DNA from: JANRLT01 sp041736895
GTDB taxonomy: Bacteria; Planctomycetota; Planctomycetia; Pirellulales; JALHPA01
Direction of reading: 5' to 3'
Assembly: GCA_041736895.1 (NCBI GenBank)
Contig: JBGSSS010000210.1
Coordinates: 16,584-80,583 of the forward strand
Length of the DNA stretch: 64,000 nucleotides
Shown: positions 41,692 to 50,187 of the stretch, one piece after another
Layout of the letters: every line of letters starts with the position of its first letter
Position numbering within the stretch: position 1 is the stretch's first letter
Notes under the pieces: generated by a model
Databases searched by the model: none
What the model saw: the letters and a program-made list of their open reading frames with translations, nothing else
Told to the model about the DNA's origin: nothing
Program-made: the position numbers and the translations under genes

Positions 41692-44600
41692 TTGATTTTG
41701 CTTGCTCGTTGCCGTTTTGCGCTCGCGCTCTTCACGCTACTGCTCGCGGTCTTGCTTCGCGCTGGCGTAGGCGCCGAGCCCGAACGAAAACCGCTTGCCG
41801 CCGCGCCGGCCGACATGGCCGGGCTGCAAACTTTGTTCACGCGCTACTGCGTCGAGTGTCATGGCGCCAAAACAGCCGAAGCCGAACTACGGTTCGAGGC
41901 CGTGGCCGGGCTGGGTCTGGAAACGCGGCTCGATTTTTTGAACCGCGCGCAGGAGCAAATCGTCATCGGCGAGATGCCGCCGGCCGAGGCCCAACAGCCG
42001 ACGGAAGCCGAACGCCGCCGGTTGTCTGATTTGATCGGCACGGAACTGCGTAGGCACAACGCGTCGAAGCTCGAAGACAAACTTCGCAAACCGGAATACG
42101 GCAATGTCGTCGACCACGAGAAGCTGTTCTCCGGCCAATACAAAGATCTTCCCGGCGCGACACCCGACCGCCGCTGGCTGATTAGCGAATACATCTTCGA
42201 CGCCAAGTTCAACACGCTCCTGGGTTACGTCGGCCAGCGCGATATCGACGGCAAGCGTTACCAGATCATCGGCGACAACAACCGGAACGGCGCACGGGTG
42301 AATCTGACGAACCCGTTTTTGTTGCCGACGCTGAGCGGCGTGCGGTATTACGATACGGCTTCCTTGGATGGCGGCCATCTGTTGACGATGCTGACCAATG
42401 CCAAGGAAGTGTCGGCGTACTTGCTGATGCGCGCGAGAAATAAGGGCTTCATTCCCGCAGTCGATACGATCATGAAGCTAGAATGGGAACATGAAAAGAT
42501 TCTCGCGGCGCGCGAAGGGTATTTGAAGCTGAATATCGAGCCGTTGCTCAGCGAGCTCTACCCTGAGCAGCACGAGCGTTTGCTGCCGAAGTTTACGGCA
42601 AGCAAATACACGCCGCCTCCGGTCGCTCTGGGTGCTGACGGCAAGCCGCTCAAGAAGCCGGTCTTCGATACGGCGAAACCGTCGAATGATGAACTGAATG
42701 AGATCTGGTCAGGCATCCGCAGACACTCGCCCGATGGGGCCGCGGACCCGGCGCTGATCGAGAAATGCGAGCGCGACTGGTTTTATTTTGGCGTGAACGA
42801 GCGAACGATCCAAGCACGGTTCTCGTTCATGCACGCCTACCTGGAGGACCTGCTCAAGAAGATGCCCAAGGCGAGCGCCGTGAAGCTCAAACCGCAGGCG
42901 GATGCCGAGCTGGCGATCATCCGCGCCGCGCTGCTCAAGCACCGCCAAGCGGGTGATACCTTCGCGGCGATCATTGCCAAATGCATGGCCGAGTGGAGCG
43001 ACGAATTCCGCCGCGAGCGCGAAAAAATTAGCGTCACCGACGAGACGCTGAGCGCGCTCGTGGACCAACTTTTTGTCAAGATTCTGGAGCGTTCGCCGAC
43101 GCCCGAGGAACTGACCGAGTACCTAGCCCTGACGAAATCGTACCTGCCCCAGTTGGGGAACGCAAAAACGATCGAGCGGCTGCTGCAAACATTGATCCTG
43201 CGCACCGATTTCGTCTATCGCCAAGAGTTTGGCGTCGGCGAAGCGGACGAGCACGGGCGGAAGCTGCTCTCGCCTCGTGATGCCAGCTACGCGCTCGCTT
43301 ACGCGCTCACCGACAGCAGCCCCGACAAGGAACTGCAAGAAGCGGTCAAGAACGGTAAGCTCAACACGCGCGAAGACTACCGCCGCGAAGTCGAGCGGAT
43401 GCTCAATAATCGCAGCCAGTATTACCTGATTGAGGAAGCCGTCGACCGCAGCGGGCACGACAGCCTGACCAACCTGCCCATTCGCAAGCTCCGGTTCTTT
43501 CGCGAATTTTTCGGCTATCCCGGGATGCTCGCGATCTTCAAGGATAACAAACGCTTCGGCGGCAATTATACCGATGCCGCGGGGCGCTTGGTGAGCGAAG
43601 CCGATATGCTGGTGGAGCTGATCCTCAAAGAAGACAGAAATGTCTTCGAGCGACTGCTCTCTACCGAGGAGTTCTACGTCTATCACAGCGGCAACAATGC
43701 GGCGATGGCCGCGGCCACCGATCGCATTCGCAAAATCTATGATCACTTCAAAGATCTCGATTGGCAAAACTTCGATGCGGAACAATTGATCGCGCATGTG
43801 CCGTTTCTCAAAGAGAATCCCATGCCCGGTCTGAATTTGGACGTGATCGGCAAACCGGGCGGCCGTTCGGATCAGGTCAAGATATTCAAAGGAATGATGA
43901 CCAACTACACGCAACGGCTGGGGACCAAGCAAACGGTGACCGCGCCTTTCTCCTCGGTCTTCGGAGTCCCGAGCGCCGCGAATACGCGCACCGGGAAAAG
44001 ACTCGGCGGCGCCGAGGTGGCCAAGGCGTTCAATCTCGATATGCTGAGTTGGGACTATCCAACGACCCAACCCGCCAAGATGGAACACCGTCGCGGCCTC
44101 TTGACGCATCCCGCTTGGCTCATCGCGTTTGCCGGCAACACGGCGACCGACCCCGTCCGCCGCGGCAAGTGGGTGCGCGAGAAATTGCTCGCCGGCACCA
44201 TCCCCGATGTGCCGGTGACGGTCGATGCCGTGATCCCCGAGGATCATCACAAGACCCTGCGCCAGCGGCTGGAGCTGAAGACGTCGGACAGCTACTGCGC
44301 GAAGTGCCATGACCGCATGAATCCGTTGGGCGTGGCTTTTGAAATGTACGATGACTTTGGCCGCTTTCGCACCGAGGAATCGCTCGAACACCCCGATAAC
44401 CTAGTCAAGAAGATGCCCGACAAAGGCGCGCCGCACGACGACCTCCGCGACATTTACAAGACACTCCCGGTGAACGCCGCGGGCAAGCTCACAGGCACGG
44501 GCGACCCGAAATTGGATGGCGAACTGCGCGATGCGCTGGACCTTGCCCAGCGGCTGGCGAAGTCCGCAAAGGTCCGGCAATCGATCATTCGCCACGCGTT

Positions 44601-44757
44601 TCGCTTTTTCCTGGGCCGCAACGAAGTTTTATCCGATTCCAAAACGCTGATCGATGCCGATAATGCTTATGTCCAAAGCGGCGGCAGCTTCGACGCGGTC
44701 ATCGTTTCGCTGCTAACATCAGATTCGTTCATTTACCGCAAACCTGCGACCAACTAA
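41692..44757 (+). CDS. Planctomycete DUF1587/DUF1592/DUF1588/DUF1585 cytochrome-type protein
   Basis: About 1021 residues. A membrane/signal segment (ALALFTLLLAVLLRAGVGA) leads to a first cytochrome motif CVECHG (about residue 50) and, near the C-terminus, a second CxxCH (YCAKCHDRMNPLGVAFEMYDDFGRFR). Domain landmarks of the family follow in order, e.g. LSPRDASYALAYALTDSSPD (DUF1595/1592), RRGLLTHPAWLIAFAGNTATDPVRRGKWVREKLL (DUF1588), and SIIRHAFRFFLGRNE (DUF1585). TTG at 41692 is the likely start, since GGAGG stands 5 bases before it and the signal segment follows; a TTG 14 codons earlier is possible. It forms a pair with the DUF1552 gene 19 bp downstream, the usual arrangement. Confidence 0.92.
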   Translation: MILLARCRFALALFTLLLAVLLRAGVGAEPERKPLAAAPADMAGLQTLFTRYCVECHGAKTAEAELRFEAVAGLGLETRLDFLNRAQEQIVIGEMPPAEAQQPTEAERRRLSDLIGTELRRHNASKLEDKLRKPEYGNVVDHEKLFSGQYKDLPGATPDRRWLISEYIFDAKFNTLLGYVGQRDIDGKRYQIIGDNNRNGARVNLTNPFLLPTLSGVRYYDTASLDGGHLLTMLTNAKEVSAYLLMRARNKGFIPAVDTIMKLEWEHEKILAAREGYLKLNIEPLLSELYPEQHERLLPKFTASKYTPPPVALGADGKPLKKPVFDTAKPSNDELNEIWSGIRRHSPDGAADPALIEKCERDWFYFGVNERTIQARFSFMHAYLEDLLKKMPKASAVKLKPQADAELAIIRAALLKHRQAGDTFAAIIAKCMAEWSDEFRREREKISVTDETLSALVDQLFVKILERSPTPEELTEYLALTKSYLPQLGNAKTIERLLQTLILRTDFVYRQEFGVGEADEHGRKLLSPRDASYALAYALTDSSPDKELQEAVKNGKLNTREDYRREVERMLNNRSQYYLIEEAVDRSGHDSLTNLPIRKLRFFREFFGYPGMLAIFKDNKRFGGNYTDAAGRLVSEADMLVELILKEDRNVFERLLSTEEFYVYHSGNNAAMAAATDRIRKIYDHFKDLDWQNFDAEQLIAHVPFLKENPMPGLNLDVIGKPGGRSDQVKIFKGMMTNYTQRLGTKQTVTAPFSSVFGVPSAANTRTGKRLGGAEVAKAFNLDMLSWDYPTTQPAKMEHRRGLLTHPAWLIAFAGNTATDPVRRGKWVREKLLAGTIPDVPVTVDAVIPEDHHKTLRQRLELKTSDSYCAKCHDRMNPLGVAFEMYDDFGRFRTEESLEHPDNLVKKMPDKGAPHDDLRDIYKTLPVNAAGKLTGTGDPKLDGELRDALDLAQRLAKSAKVRQSIIRHAFRFFLGRNEVLSDSKTLIDADNAYVQSGGSFDAVIVSLLTSDSFIYRKPATN

Positions 44758-44776
44758 CGATAGAAAGCTCGCCAAC

Positions 44777-46168
44777 ATGAAAACCCGTCGCGATTTTCTC
44801 AAAACGACTGCCCTGGGCGCTGGCGCGTTGGCGCTGACTCCGAGCTTTGCTGCATTTGGTGCGGCACCCGCCGTAGGCATCCCCAAGCGGTTTGTGTTTA
44901 TTCGCAAATCGAACGGCGAGCGGCCGAACGAAGTCGCGCTGCCGACGCTGGCTGCCAAAGAAAAAGCGCTCGAGGAAAAGAAGGAAGCCTTTGAGGTCGA
45001 CCTGCACAACCACGAGCTGCCCGTCTATCTCCGCGCGTTGGAAAAGCACAAAGCCAATCTGGGCATCCTGCAGGGCTTGTCGTGCATGATGAGCGAGAAC
45101 GGCCACTTCTCGTACTCGTCGATCATGGGCGCGTTCAAATCGAACCGCAATTCGCTGAGCGGCATCAAGCGCGCCACGATCGATTTCGAATTGGCCAAGC
45201 TTTTTCCCTCGCCCTTTGGCCATGTCGAACTCTCGCTCACCGGCGACTACAACACCTATCGCACCGGTATTGTTTCCGGGTATTCGGCGTCGGGCCCTCA
45301 TCAGCGCAACTATTGCTACGCCGATCCGCAGACCGCGTTCAATGAGCTGTTCCAGGCGGTGACCAATCCGGGCGCGGTGAACTCGGACAATGCGATGCTG
45401 AACTTTCTGGAGCGCGAAGAGTCGTTCAAGGAGCGCATCCTCGTCGGCTACGAGAAGCAAAAACTCAGCAACCACATTAGCTCGATCGAAGCGATCCAAG
45501 CCCGCAACCAGAAACTCGCGCAGATGGCCGGCTCCATCGAGAAGCACATCCCCGCGCTCGCCAAGGTCCACGCCAACGGCGGACCGACCGCTAGTTACCC
45601 AGAAAAGCAAGAGGCGATGACCGACATCCTCATCGCCGCGCTCGTCACGGGTCTGACGAATGTCGTGACCTACACGATCGACGAGCTCTCGACGCCCGTG
45701 CGCGGACTCCCCGGCAACGAAACGGATCGCATCTCGATCCACGCCATCGGCCACAACGAAAGCTACAGCGGCGTGCCGGCCGACAAGATCCGCGAGAACA
45801 TCCGCATCGGCCAAATCGCCCAGGTCGCCAAAATCGTCGAACGACTCAAGGCCACACCCGAGGGCAGCGGCACCATGTTCGACAGCACGATGATCATGTA
45901 TTTCCCCGAGGGGGGCGAAACGCATCACGGCTGGGGCTATGAAGCGCCGTTTGTGATCCTGGCCGGGGACAAGTGCAATCTGAACATCGCCGGCCGTTAC
46001 CTCCGCCTGCCCTACCACGGCACCGCGGGTCATAAAACCATTGGCAATTGGTACACGACGCTGCTGAACGCCCACGGCAACCCGCTCAAACATTACGGCG
46101 ACCTCGATCTCGAGATGTCGCGCAAGAAGCTGGATCAACTCGGCGCGATTCAACCGTTGCTGGGGTAA
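44777..46168 (+). CDS. DUF1552 domain protein, Tat-exported
   Basis: A 463-residue partner of the preceding DUF1592 cytochrome. The N-terminus KTRRDFLKTTALGAGALALTPSFAAFGAA is a twin-arginine signal. DUF1552 is a sulfatase/alkaline-phosphatase-like fold; HHGWGYEAPFVILAG and PYHGTAGHKTIGNWYTTLLNA lie at its C-terminus. The family occurs almost only in planctomycetes, myxobacteria and relatives, always with the DUF1592 type. Exact chemistry is unknown. With the DUF1592 protein it parallels the DUF1501/PSCyt1 pair at 3-9 kb. Confidence 0.92.
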   Translation: MKTRRDFLKTTALGAGALALTPSFAAFGAAPAVGIPKRFVFIRKSNGERPNEVALPTLAAKEKALEEKKEAFEVDLHNHELPVYLRALEKHKANLGILQGLSCMMSENGHFSYSSIMGAFKSNRNSLSGIKRATIDFELAKLFPSPFGHVELSLTGDYNTYRTGIVSGYSASGPHQRNYCYADPQTAFNELFQAVTNPGAVNSDNAMLNFLEREESFKERILVGYEKQKLSNHISSIEAIQARNQKLAQMAGSIEKHIPALAKVHANGGPTASYPEKQEAMTDILIAALVTGLTNVVTYTIDELSTPVRGLPGNETDRISIHAIGHNESYSGVPADKIRENIRIGQIAQVAKIVERLKATPEGSGTMFDSTMIMYFPEGGETHHGWGYEAPFVILAGDKCNLNIAGRYLRLPYHGTAGHKTIGNWYTTLLNAHGNPLKHYGDLDLEMSRKKLDQLGAIQPLLG

Positions 46169-46266
46169 GGGATCACTCAAAAATGAGTTCCGCATTTTTT
46201 GTCGCCCGCAGAGTTACAACATGATGCAACTGCTATCACGGAATAGCTCCGAAGGAGCGGCATTGT

Positions 46267-46323
46267 GTAGCCAGGGGTGTAAGCCCCTGGTTGACTTCAC
46301 CAGGGGCTTGCACCCCTGGCTAC
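46267..46323. repeat. Inverted pair of GTAG-headed hairpins with CCAGGGG stems
   Basis: GTAGCCAGGGG-TGTAAG-CCCCTGG (46267-46290, +) and its mirror (46299-46323, -). Outside them GCTCCGAAGGAGCG (about 46248) and CGCTCCTTCGGAGC (about 46332) add a further inverted shell. Three inverted layers share one centre. Confidence 0.86.
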
Positions 46324-46367
46324 ATTCCTTCGCTCCTTCGGAGCTTTGCCAGCAGATGTAGAATGTT

Positions 46368-46414
46368 GGTTAGCGAGGGCGACAATAAACTTATGACGCC
46401 CTCGCTAACGCTAC
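46368..46414 (-). repeat. GTAG-headed hairpin with 13-bp GTTAGCGAGGGCG stem
   Basis: On the minus strand GTAGC then GTTAGCGAGGGCG, a 15-base AT-rich loop, then CGCCCTCGCTAAC. The stem is longer than in the other members. It lies about 240 bases before the sigma factor gene. Confidence 0.82.
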
Positions 46415-46655
46415 GGGCTATAAATTCCTCACTCACGGCAGGTGCCTGGGGTTGAGCAAGCGGTCCTCCGCACCAGGAAGACAGCGAACCCCCAGCGAGT
46501 TCAAGCTTGCGCTAAAAAAACAATAAAGCTGGGGGCCGCGCGATTGCGCTCCGACCCCAGTCACCCGTTGTTTTTAAAGAATTTCAAGCTTTTTTCTCGC
46601 TTGGTGTCGAATCATGTCGCGGCACTGTGTTTGTCTTGGTAAGGAGACATGACAA

Positions 46656-47267
46656 GTGACAAATAACGACAGCCAATTCCCGGAGACCGCGGCCAGCTTG
46701 CTGCTGCAATTGCAAGCGGGCGGCGATCACGAAGCCTGGCTCGAATTTGTCTCGATCTATCGCCCGATCATTTATCGCCTGGCGCGCCAGCGCGGCTTGC
46801 AAGATGCGGATGCCCAGGACTTGGCTCAGCAGGTTCTGCTGTCGATCTCCCGCTCGATCGCGCAGTGGCAGAAAAATGACGAGTCCGTGCGCTTTCGCCA
46901 CTGGCTGCGCCGCGTTGCCAAGAATGCCATCTGCAATGCCCTGACTCGCCAGCCCCGAGATCGCGCTGCCGGCGGGACTTCGGTGCTAAACCTGCTCGCA
47001 GAACAAGCCGAGCCCGGCGAAGATGTTACCCGCGAACTGGAACTCGAACATCGCCGCGAGCTCTTCCTGCGCGCGGCGGCTATCGTGAAGATGAGCGTGG
47101 CGGCGGAGACCTGGCAGGTGTTTCAGTTGGCCGTGATCGAAGGTCTCCCCATCGAACAAGTCGCGGCGCGCTTGAACAAATCCGTGGGGGCTGCCTACGC
47201 GGCGCGCGGCCGGATCATGAATCGTTTACACCAAACTATTGAGCAATTGGAGCTGAATGAATCATGA
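46656..47267 (+). CDS. ECF-type RNA polymerase sigma factor
   Basis: A 203-residue sigma-70 family ECF factor. Region 2 reads LARQRGLQDADAQDLAQQVLLSISRSIAQW with the DAxDLxQxV core (about 53-66), and region 4 QLAVIEGLPIEQVAARLNKSVGAAYAARGRIMNRL (about 160-195). GTG at 46656 is preceded by AAGGAG; an overlapping ATG six bases upstream opens only a five-codon frame. It overlaps the kinase gene by 4 bases (ATGA), so the two are translationally coupled. Sigma factors of this sort in planctomycetes are linked to a co-encoded Ser/Thr kinase. Confidence 0.93.
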   Translation: MTNNDSQFPETAASLLLQLQAGGDHEAWLEFVSIYRPIIYRLARQRGLQDADAQDLAQQVLLSISRSIAQWQKNDESVRFRHWLRRVAKNAICNALTRQPRDRAAGGTSVLNLLAEQAEPGEDVTRELELEHRRELFLRAAAIVKMSVAAETWQVFQLAVIEGLPIEQVAARLNKSVGAAYAARGRIMNRLHQTIEQLELNES

Positions 47268-49684
47268 AAGTATCTCCCTGTGAAAAAGACCGCATCAACG
47301 AGTTCTTTCAGAGCGAGAGTAGCTGTGCGGAAGTTGAATTGGCCCAGCACCTTGAAGCCTGTGAATCGTGCCGTCAGTACTTCGACTACCAAGCTGCTCC
47401 GCCGTACCGGTGGCGGGAAGCCACGCAACTGCTCCAACCCACCGAATTCGATCAGGCCAGCACCGCGGAGTTTTCCGCCGCAGCCCTGGGCCAGCGCGCG
47501 CCGCATCAGCCGTTGATGATTCAGTCGGTGCTCGATAGTCTCGCCCCCACGGATGATCCGCATCGCCTCGGGCGCTTGGGCGGTTATGAGATTTCTGGCG
47601 TGATTGGGGTCGGAGGGATGGGCGTCGTGCTCAAAGCTTTTGATCCGGCGCTGGATCGTGTGGTGGCCATCAAAGTGATGGCTCCCCATCTGGCCAATAA
47701 CGGCAGCTCCCGCAAGCGATTTACGCGCGAGGCGCGGGCGGCCGCGGCAGTGCTCCACCCCAACGTGATTCCCATCCACAGTGTGTCCAGCGATGCAGCG
47801 CTGCCGTACTTGGTCATGGCCTACATTCGGGGCGGCTCGCTGCAAAAACGGCTGCAACAACAGGGACCATGCACGACGGTCGAGTGTTTGCGGATCGGCG
47901 CGCAGATCGCAGCGGGCTTAGCTGCGGCCCATGAACAAGGGCTAGTGCATCGCGACATCAAGCCGGAAAACATCCTGCTCGACGAAGGGGTCGAGCGCGT
48001 CACGCTCACCGATTTCGGCTTGGCCCGCGCGGTGGACGATGCTTCGGTCACGCGCGATGGGACGATCGCCGGCACTCCCCAATACATGTCGCCCGAGCAA
48101 ACACTCGGCAAATCGATTGATCAGCAGAGCGATTTGTTCAGTCTGGGATCCGTGCTCTATACTCTCTGCACGGGACGTCCGCCGTTTCGCGCGGATTCCT
48201 CTTATGCCGTGATGCGCAAGATCAGCGATGAAGCGCCGCTGCCGATTCGTGAATTGAATCCAGAAATCCCGGCGTGGCTCTGTGCCATCATCGGCAAGCT
48301 GATGGAGAAGAACAAAATCCACCGCTATAAAACTGCCCGCGAAGTTCATGAACTGTTGGAAGCGTGCTTAGCCCATGCTCAGCAGCCGACGGTCTTTCAA
48401 CTGCCTGCTCCGCTCCGTGCTGGCAACAACAGCGCCGGCCGATTCCTGAAATTGGCGGCCGGATCACCGAGATTGCTGACTGTTTCCGCGGCTTTGGCCA
48501 TCTTTCTAGGGATTGGCATCGACGCGGCATTTTTTGCCCCACCCCCGGCCAATCAGGCGGCCAATGAAATCCCCGGCGAGGGCGAAGCCCTGGGCTTTAG
48601 CTACACGCGCAAGGGCGACTTCATCTACTATAACGGCCGGCGCATCGACCAAGCTGGCAAAGAAACCCTTCTGCGGGCATCGTTGCGCCTGGGGCAAATG
48701 CTGAAACTTGCCCAAGACGTCGATGCCGCGAGCTTCAAAGTCCTGAGCGATGAATACACCAAGGACAAGAACAAGGTCTATTACAAATGGAACAGCCCTG
48801 ATGGGCAATTTTGGGTGGTTGAACTGCCGAAAGCCGAGGCAATGAGCTTCGAAGTCATTGGCTTTAACCTTGGCAAGGACAACAAACAGGTCTGGTGGTA
48901 TGGCAGTCCGATGCCCGGCGTCGATCCCAAAACTGTCGAACTGGTGAACGATGGTTTCGTCTGGAAGGATGCTAAGAATGTCTGGTACCAGGATGAACAA
49001 ATTGTCGAGGCAGATCCCCGGACATTTCGGCACCTGGAGCAAGCGTTTTATTCCGACAAGAGTCATGTTTATTGGTCGGGTACCCGCCTGAATGGCGCGA
49101 ACCCTGTCCTCTTTCGGACGTTTGGCGACGAGAGTCCTTACGGCGCTGATCTGAATTGTGTGTGGCGGGGCTCCGAGCAAATTTTCAATGTTGATGCGCC
49201 ATCCTTCGAGACGGTTCACCAGTCGGTCTATCTCGACAAGAATGGCGTTTACGCTAGCGGGAATCCCCTGGACAACGCCGATCCGAAAACCTTTCGCAAG
49301 TTAGTTAACCTGGACATCCATTTCACCGCGTTGCTGGCGGATGCGAATCAGCACTACGTCTATCTGCCGTATCGCGGCGAAGTCTATCGCGTCTGGTTGG
49401 AAGACAAGGCGCTGAAAGTCGAGCGGCGGATTTGGTCTCTCAAGGACCCGCGAAAACCGGCCGCTGGATATAAATCCGTAGGGATCTTCTCGGCAGAACT
49501 TGGAGCCAATGGCTGGATCAACCCCGTCTTCGCCTCGGACCTTCCGCCGAAAGAAAGTCAGTCGTTTGTGGATGAAGATATTCGACTGCTCAAGCTCTAC
49601 GACGGCCGATTCGCGAAAGCAAAGGAGATCCTGAGTAAAAAGCCCGATGCCAAAGAGGATGTTCCAAAAGAAGGCAATCAGTAA
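47264..49684 (+). CDS. Ser/Thr protein kinase with N-terminal zinc-binding anti-sigma-like motif and DKNYY repeats
   Basis: An 806-residue transmembrane kinase. Residues 25-40 contain HLEACESCRQYF (H29, C33, C36), a zinc-binding anti-sigma-type motif. The kinase domain runs from about 108 to 370: glycine loop GVGGMG (115-120), catalytic Lys 137 (VAIKVM), HRDIKPENILL, DFGLAR and GTPQYMSPEQ. A membrane helix (LLTVSAALAIFLGIGIDAAFF, about 404-424) separates it from an outside part with DKNYY-like repeats (DKNKVYYKWN, DNKQVWWYG, DAKNVWYQ, DKSHVYWSG, DKNGVYASG). It likely senses an extracytoplasmic signal and controls the co-encoded sigma factor; this is inferred from gene order and domains. Confidence 0.93.
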   Translation: MKVSPCEKDRINEFFQSESSCAEVELAQHLEACESCRQYFDYQAAPPYRWREATQLLQPTEFDQASTAEFSAAALGQRAPHQPLMIQSVLDSLAPTDDPHRLGRLGGYEISGVIGVGGMGVVLKAFDPALDRVVAIKVMAPHLANNGSSRKRFTREARAAAAVLHPNVIPIHSVSSDAALPYLVMAYIRGGSLQKRLQQQGPCTTVECLRIGAQIAAGLAAAHEQGLVHRDIKPENILLDEGVERVTLTDFGLARAVDDASVTRDGTIAGTPQYMSPEQTLGKSIDQQSDLFSLGSVLYTLCTGRPPFRADSSYAVMRKISDEAPLPIRELNPEIPAWLCAIIGKLMEKNKIHRYKTAREVHELLEACLAHAQQPTVFQLPAPLRAGNNSAGRFLKLAAGSPRLLTVSAALAIFLGIGIDAAFFAPPPANQAANEIPGEGEALGFSYTRKGDFIYYNGRRIDQAGKETLLRASLRLGQMLKLAQDVDAASFKVLSDEYTKDKNKVYYKWNSPDGQFWVVELPKAEAMSFEVIGFNLGKDNKQVWWYGSPMPGVDPKTVELVNDGFVWKDAKNVWYQDEQIVEADPRTFRHLEQAFYSDKSHVYWSGTRLNGANPVLFRTFGDESPYGADLNCVWRGSEQIFNVDAPSFETVHQSVYLDKNGVYASGNPLDNADPKTFRKLVNLDIHFTALLADANQHYVYLPYRGEVYRVWLEDKALKVERRIWSLKDPRKPAAGYKSVGIFSAELGANGWINPVFASDLPPKESQSFVDEDIRLLKLYDGRFAKAKEILSKKPDAKEDVPKEGNQ

Positions 49685-49718
49685 TCGACCTGCCGATCGC
49701 GATGCGACGTATCTGCGT

Positions 49719-49739
49719 CAAAAAAGGGGGCAGAACGGC
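49719..49739 (+). repeat. AAAAAAGGGGGCAGAAC repeat (left of the small membrane protein gene)
   Basis: AAAAAAGGGGGCAGAAC follows the kinase gene stop. A related AAAAAGGGGGGGACAGAACT lies at 50132-50151 and an AAAAAAGAGGGCAGAACTAT at 36009. The two copies flank the small membrane protein gene as direct repeats. Confidence 0.6.
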
Positions 49740-49767
49740 TCTGGTGAAAAAGGAGTCCCAACTGAAG

Positions 49768-50073
49768 ATGAGCATGTTCAGACAAAACACAAAGTCCGTC
49801 GACCCCCAGGAGCTGCTGCCGCTCGAATTTCAGGCGCAGTGGGCGGTTGTCCCCAAGTTCGAACTCTATCAATTATTCGTGGCCGGCTTCGTAATCGGCG
49901 CTGGGGCCATGGCCTCGATTCTCGACATCACCGTGGGCCCGGCGTACCTCTGGTATGGGTTTCCCTTGGCTCTGGCGTATTGTGTTCTTCAGGCCATGAT
50001 CCTGGGCCGGTTCGCCGATCGCCGGCTGCGGGAACTCGACGAGAGCCGCGCGAAGAATGAAAAAGAGAAATGA
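49768..50073 (+). CDS. Small two-helix membrane protein
   Basis: A 101-residue protein with two predicted membrane helices (LYQLFVAGFVIGAGAMASIL and YLWYGFPLALAYCVLQAMIL) and a charged C-terminus (RRLRELDESRAKNEKEK). No family is recognised. ATG at 49768 is chosen; AAGGAG lies about 13 bases upstream, and a GTG at 49744 is an alternative. It follows the kinase gene on the same strand, but a repeat copy separates them, so it may not belong to the kinase operon. Confidence 0.65.
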   Translation: MSMFRQNTKSVDPQELLPLEFQAQWAVVPKFELYQLFVAGFVIGAGAMASILDITVGPAYLWYGFPLALAYCVLQAMILGRFADRRLRELDESRAKNEKEK

Positions 50074-50131
50074 TGGCTCTGTAGGGAACTAAGGGTAAAG
50101 AAAAGGTGTCAGTAATGCATGGCACTTGGAG

Positions 50132-50155
50132 AAAAAGGGGGGGACAGAACTATTT
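50132..50155 (+). repeat. AAAAAGGGGGGGACAGAACT repeat
   Basis: Same family as 49719 and 36009. It ends with CAGAACTATTT. It lies between the small membrane protein and the convergent DUF1559-type lipoprotein. Confidence 0.55.
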
Positions 50156-50187
50156 GTTAGATTGTGCTAACCTCGTTTAGCCCATTC

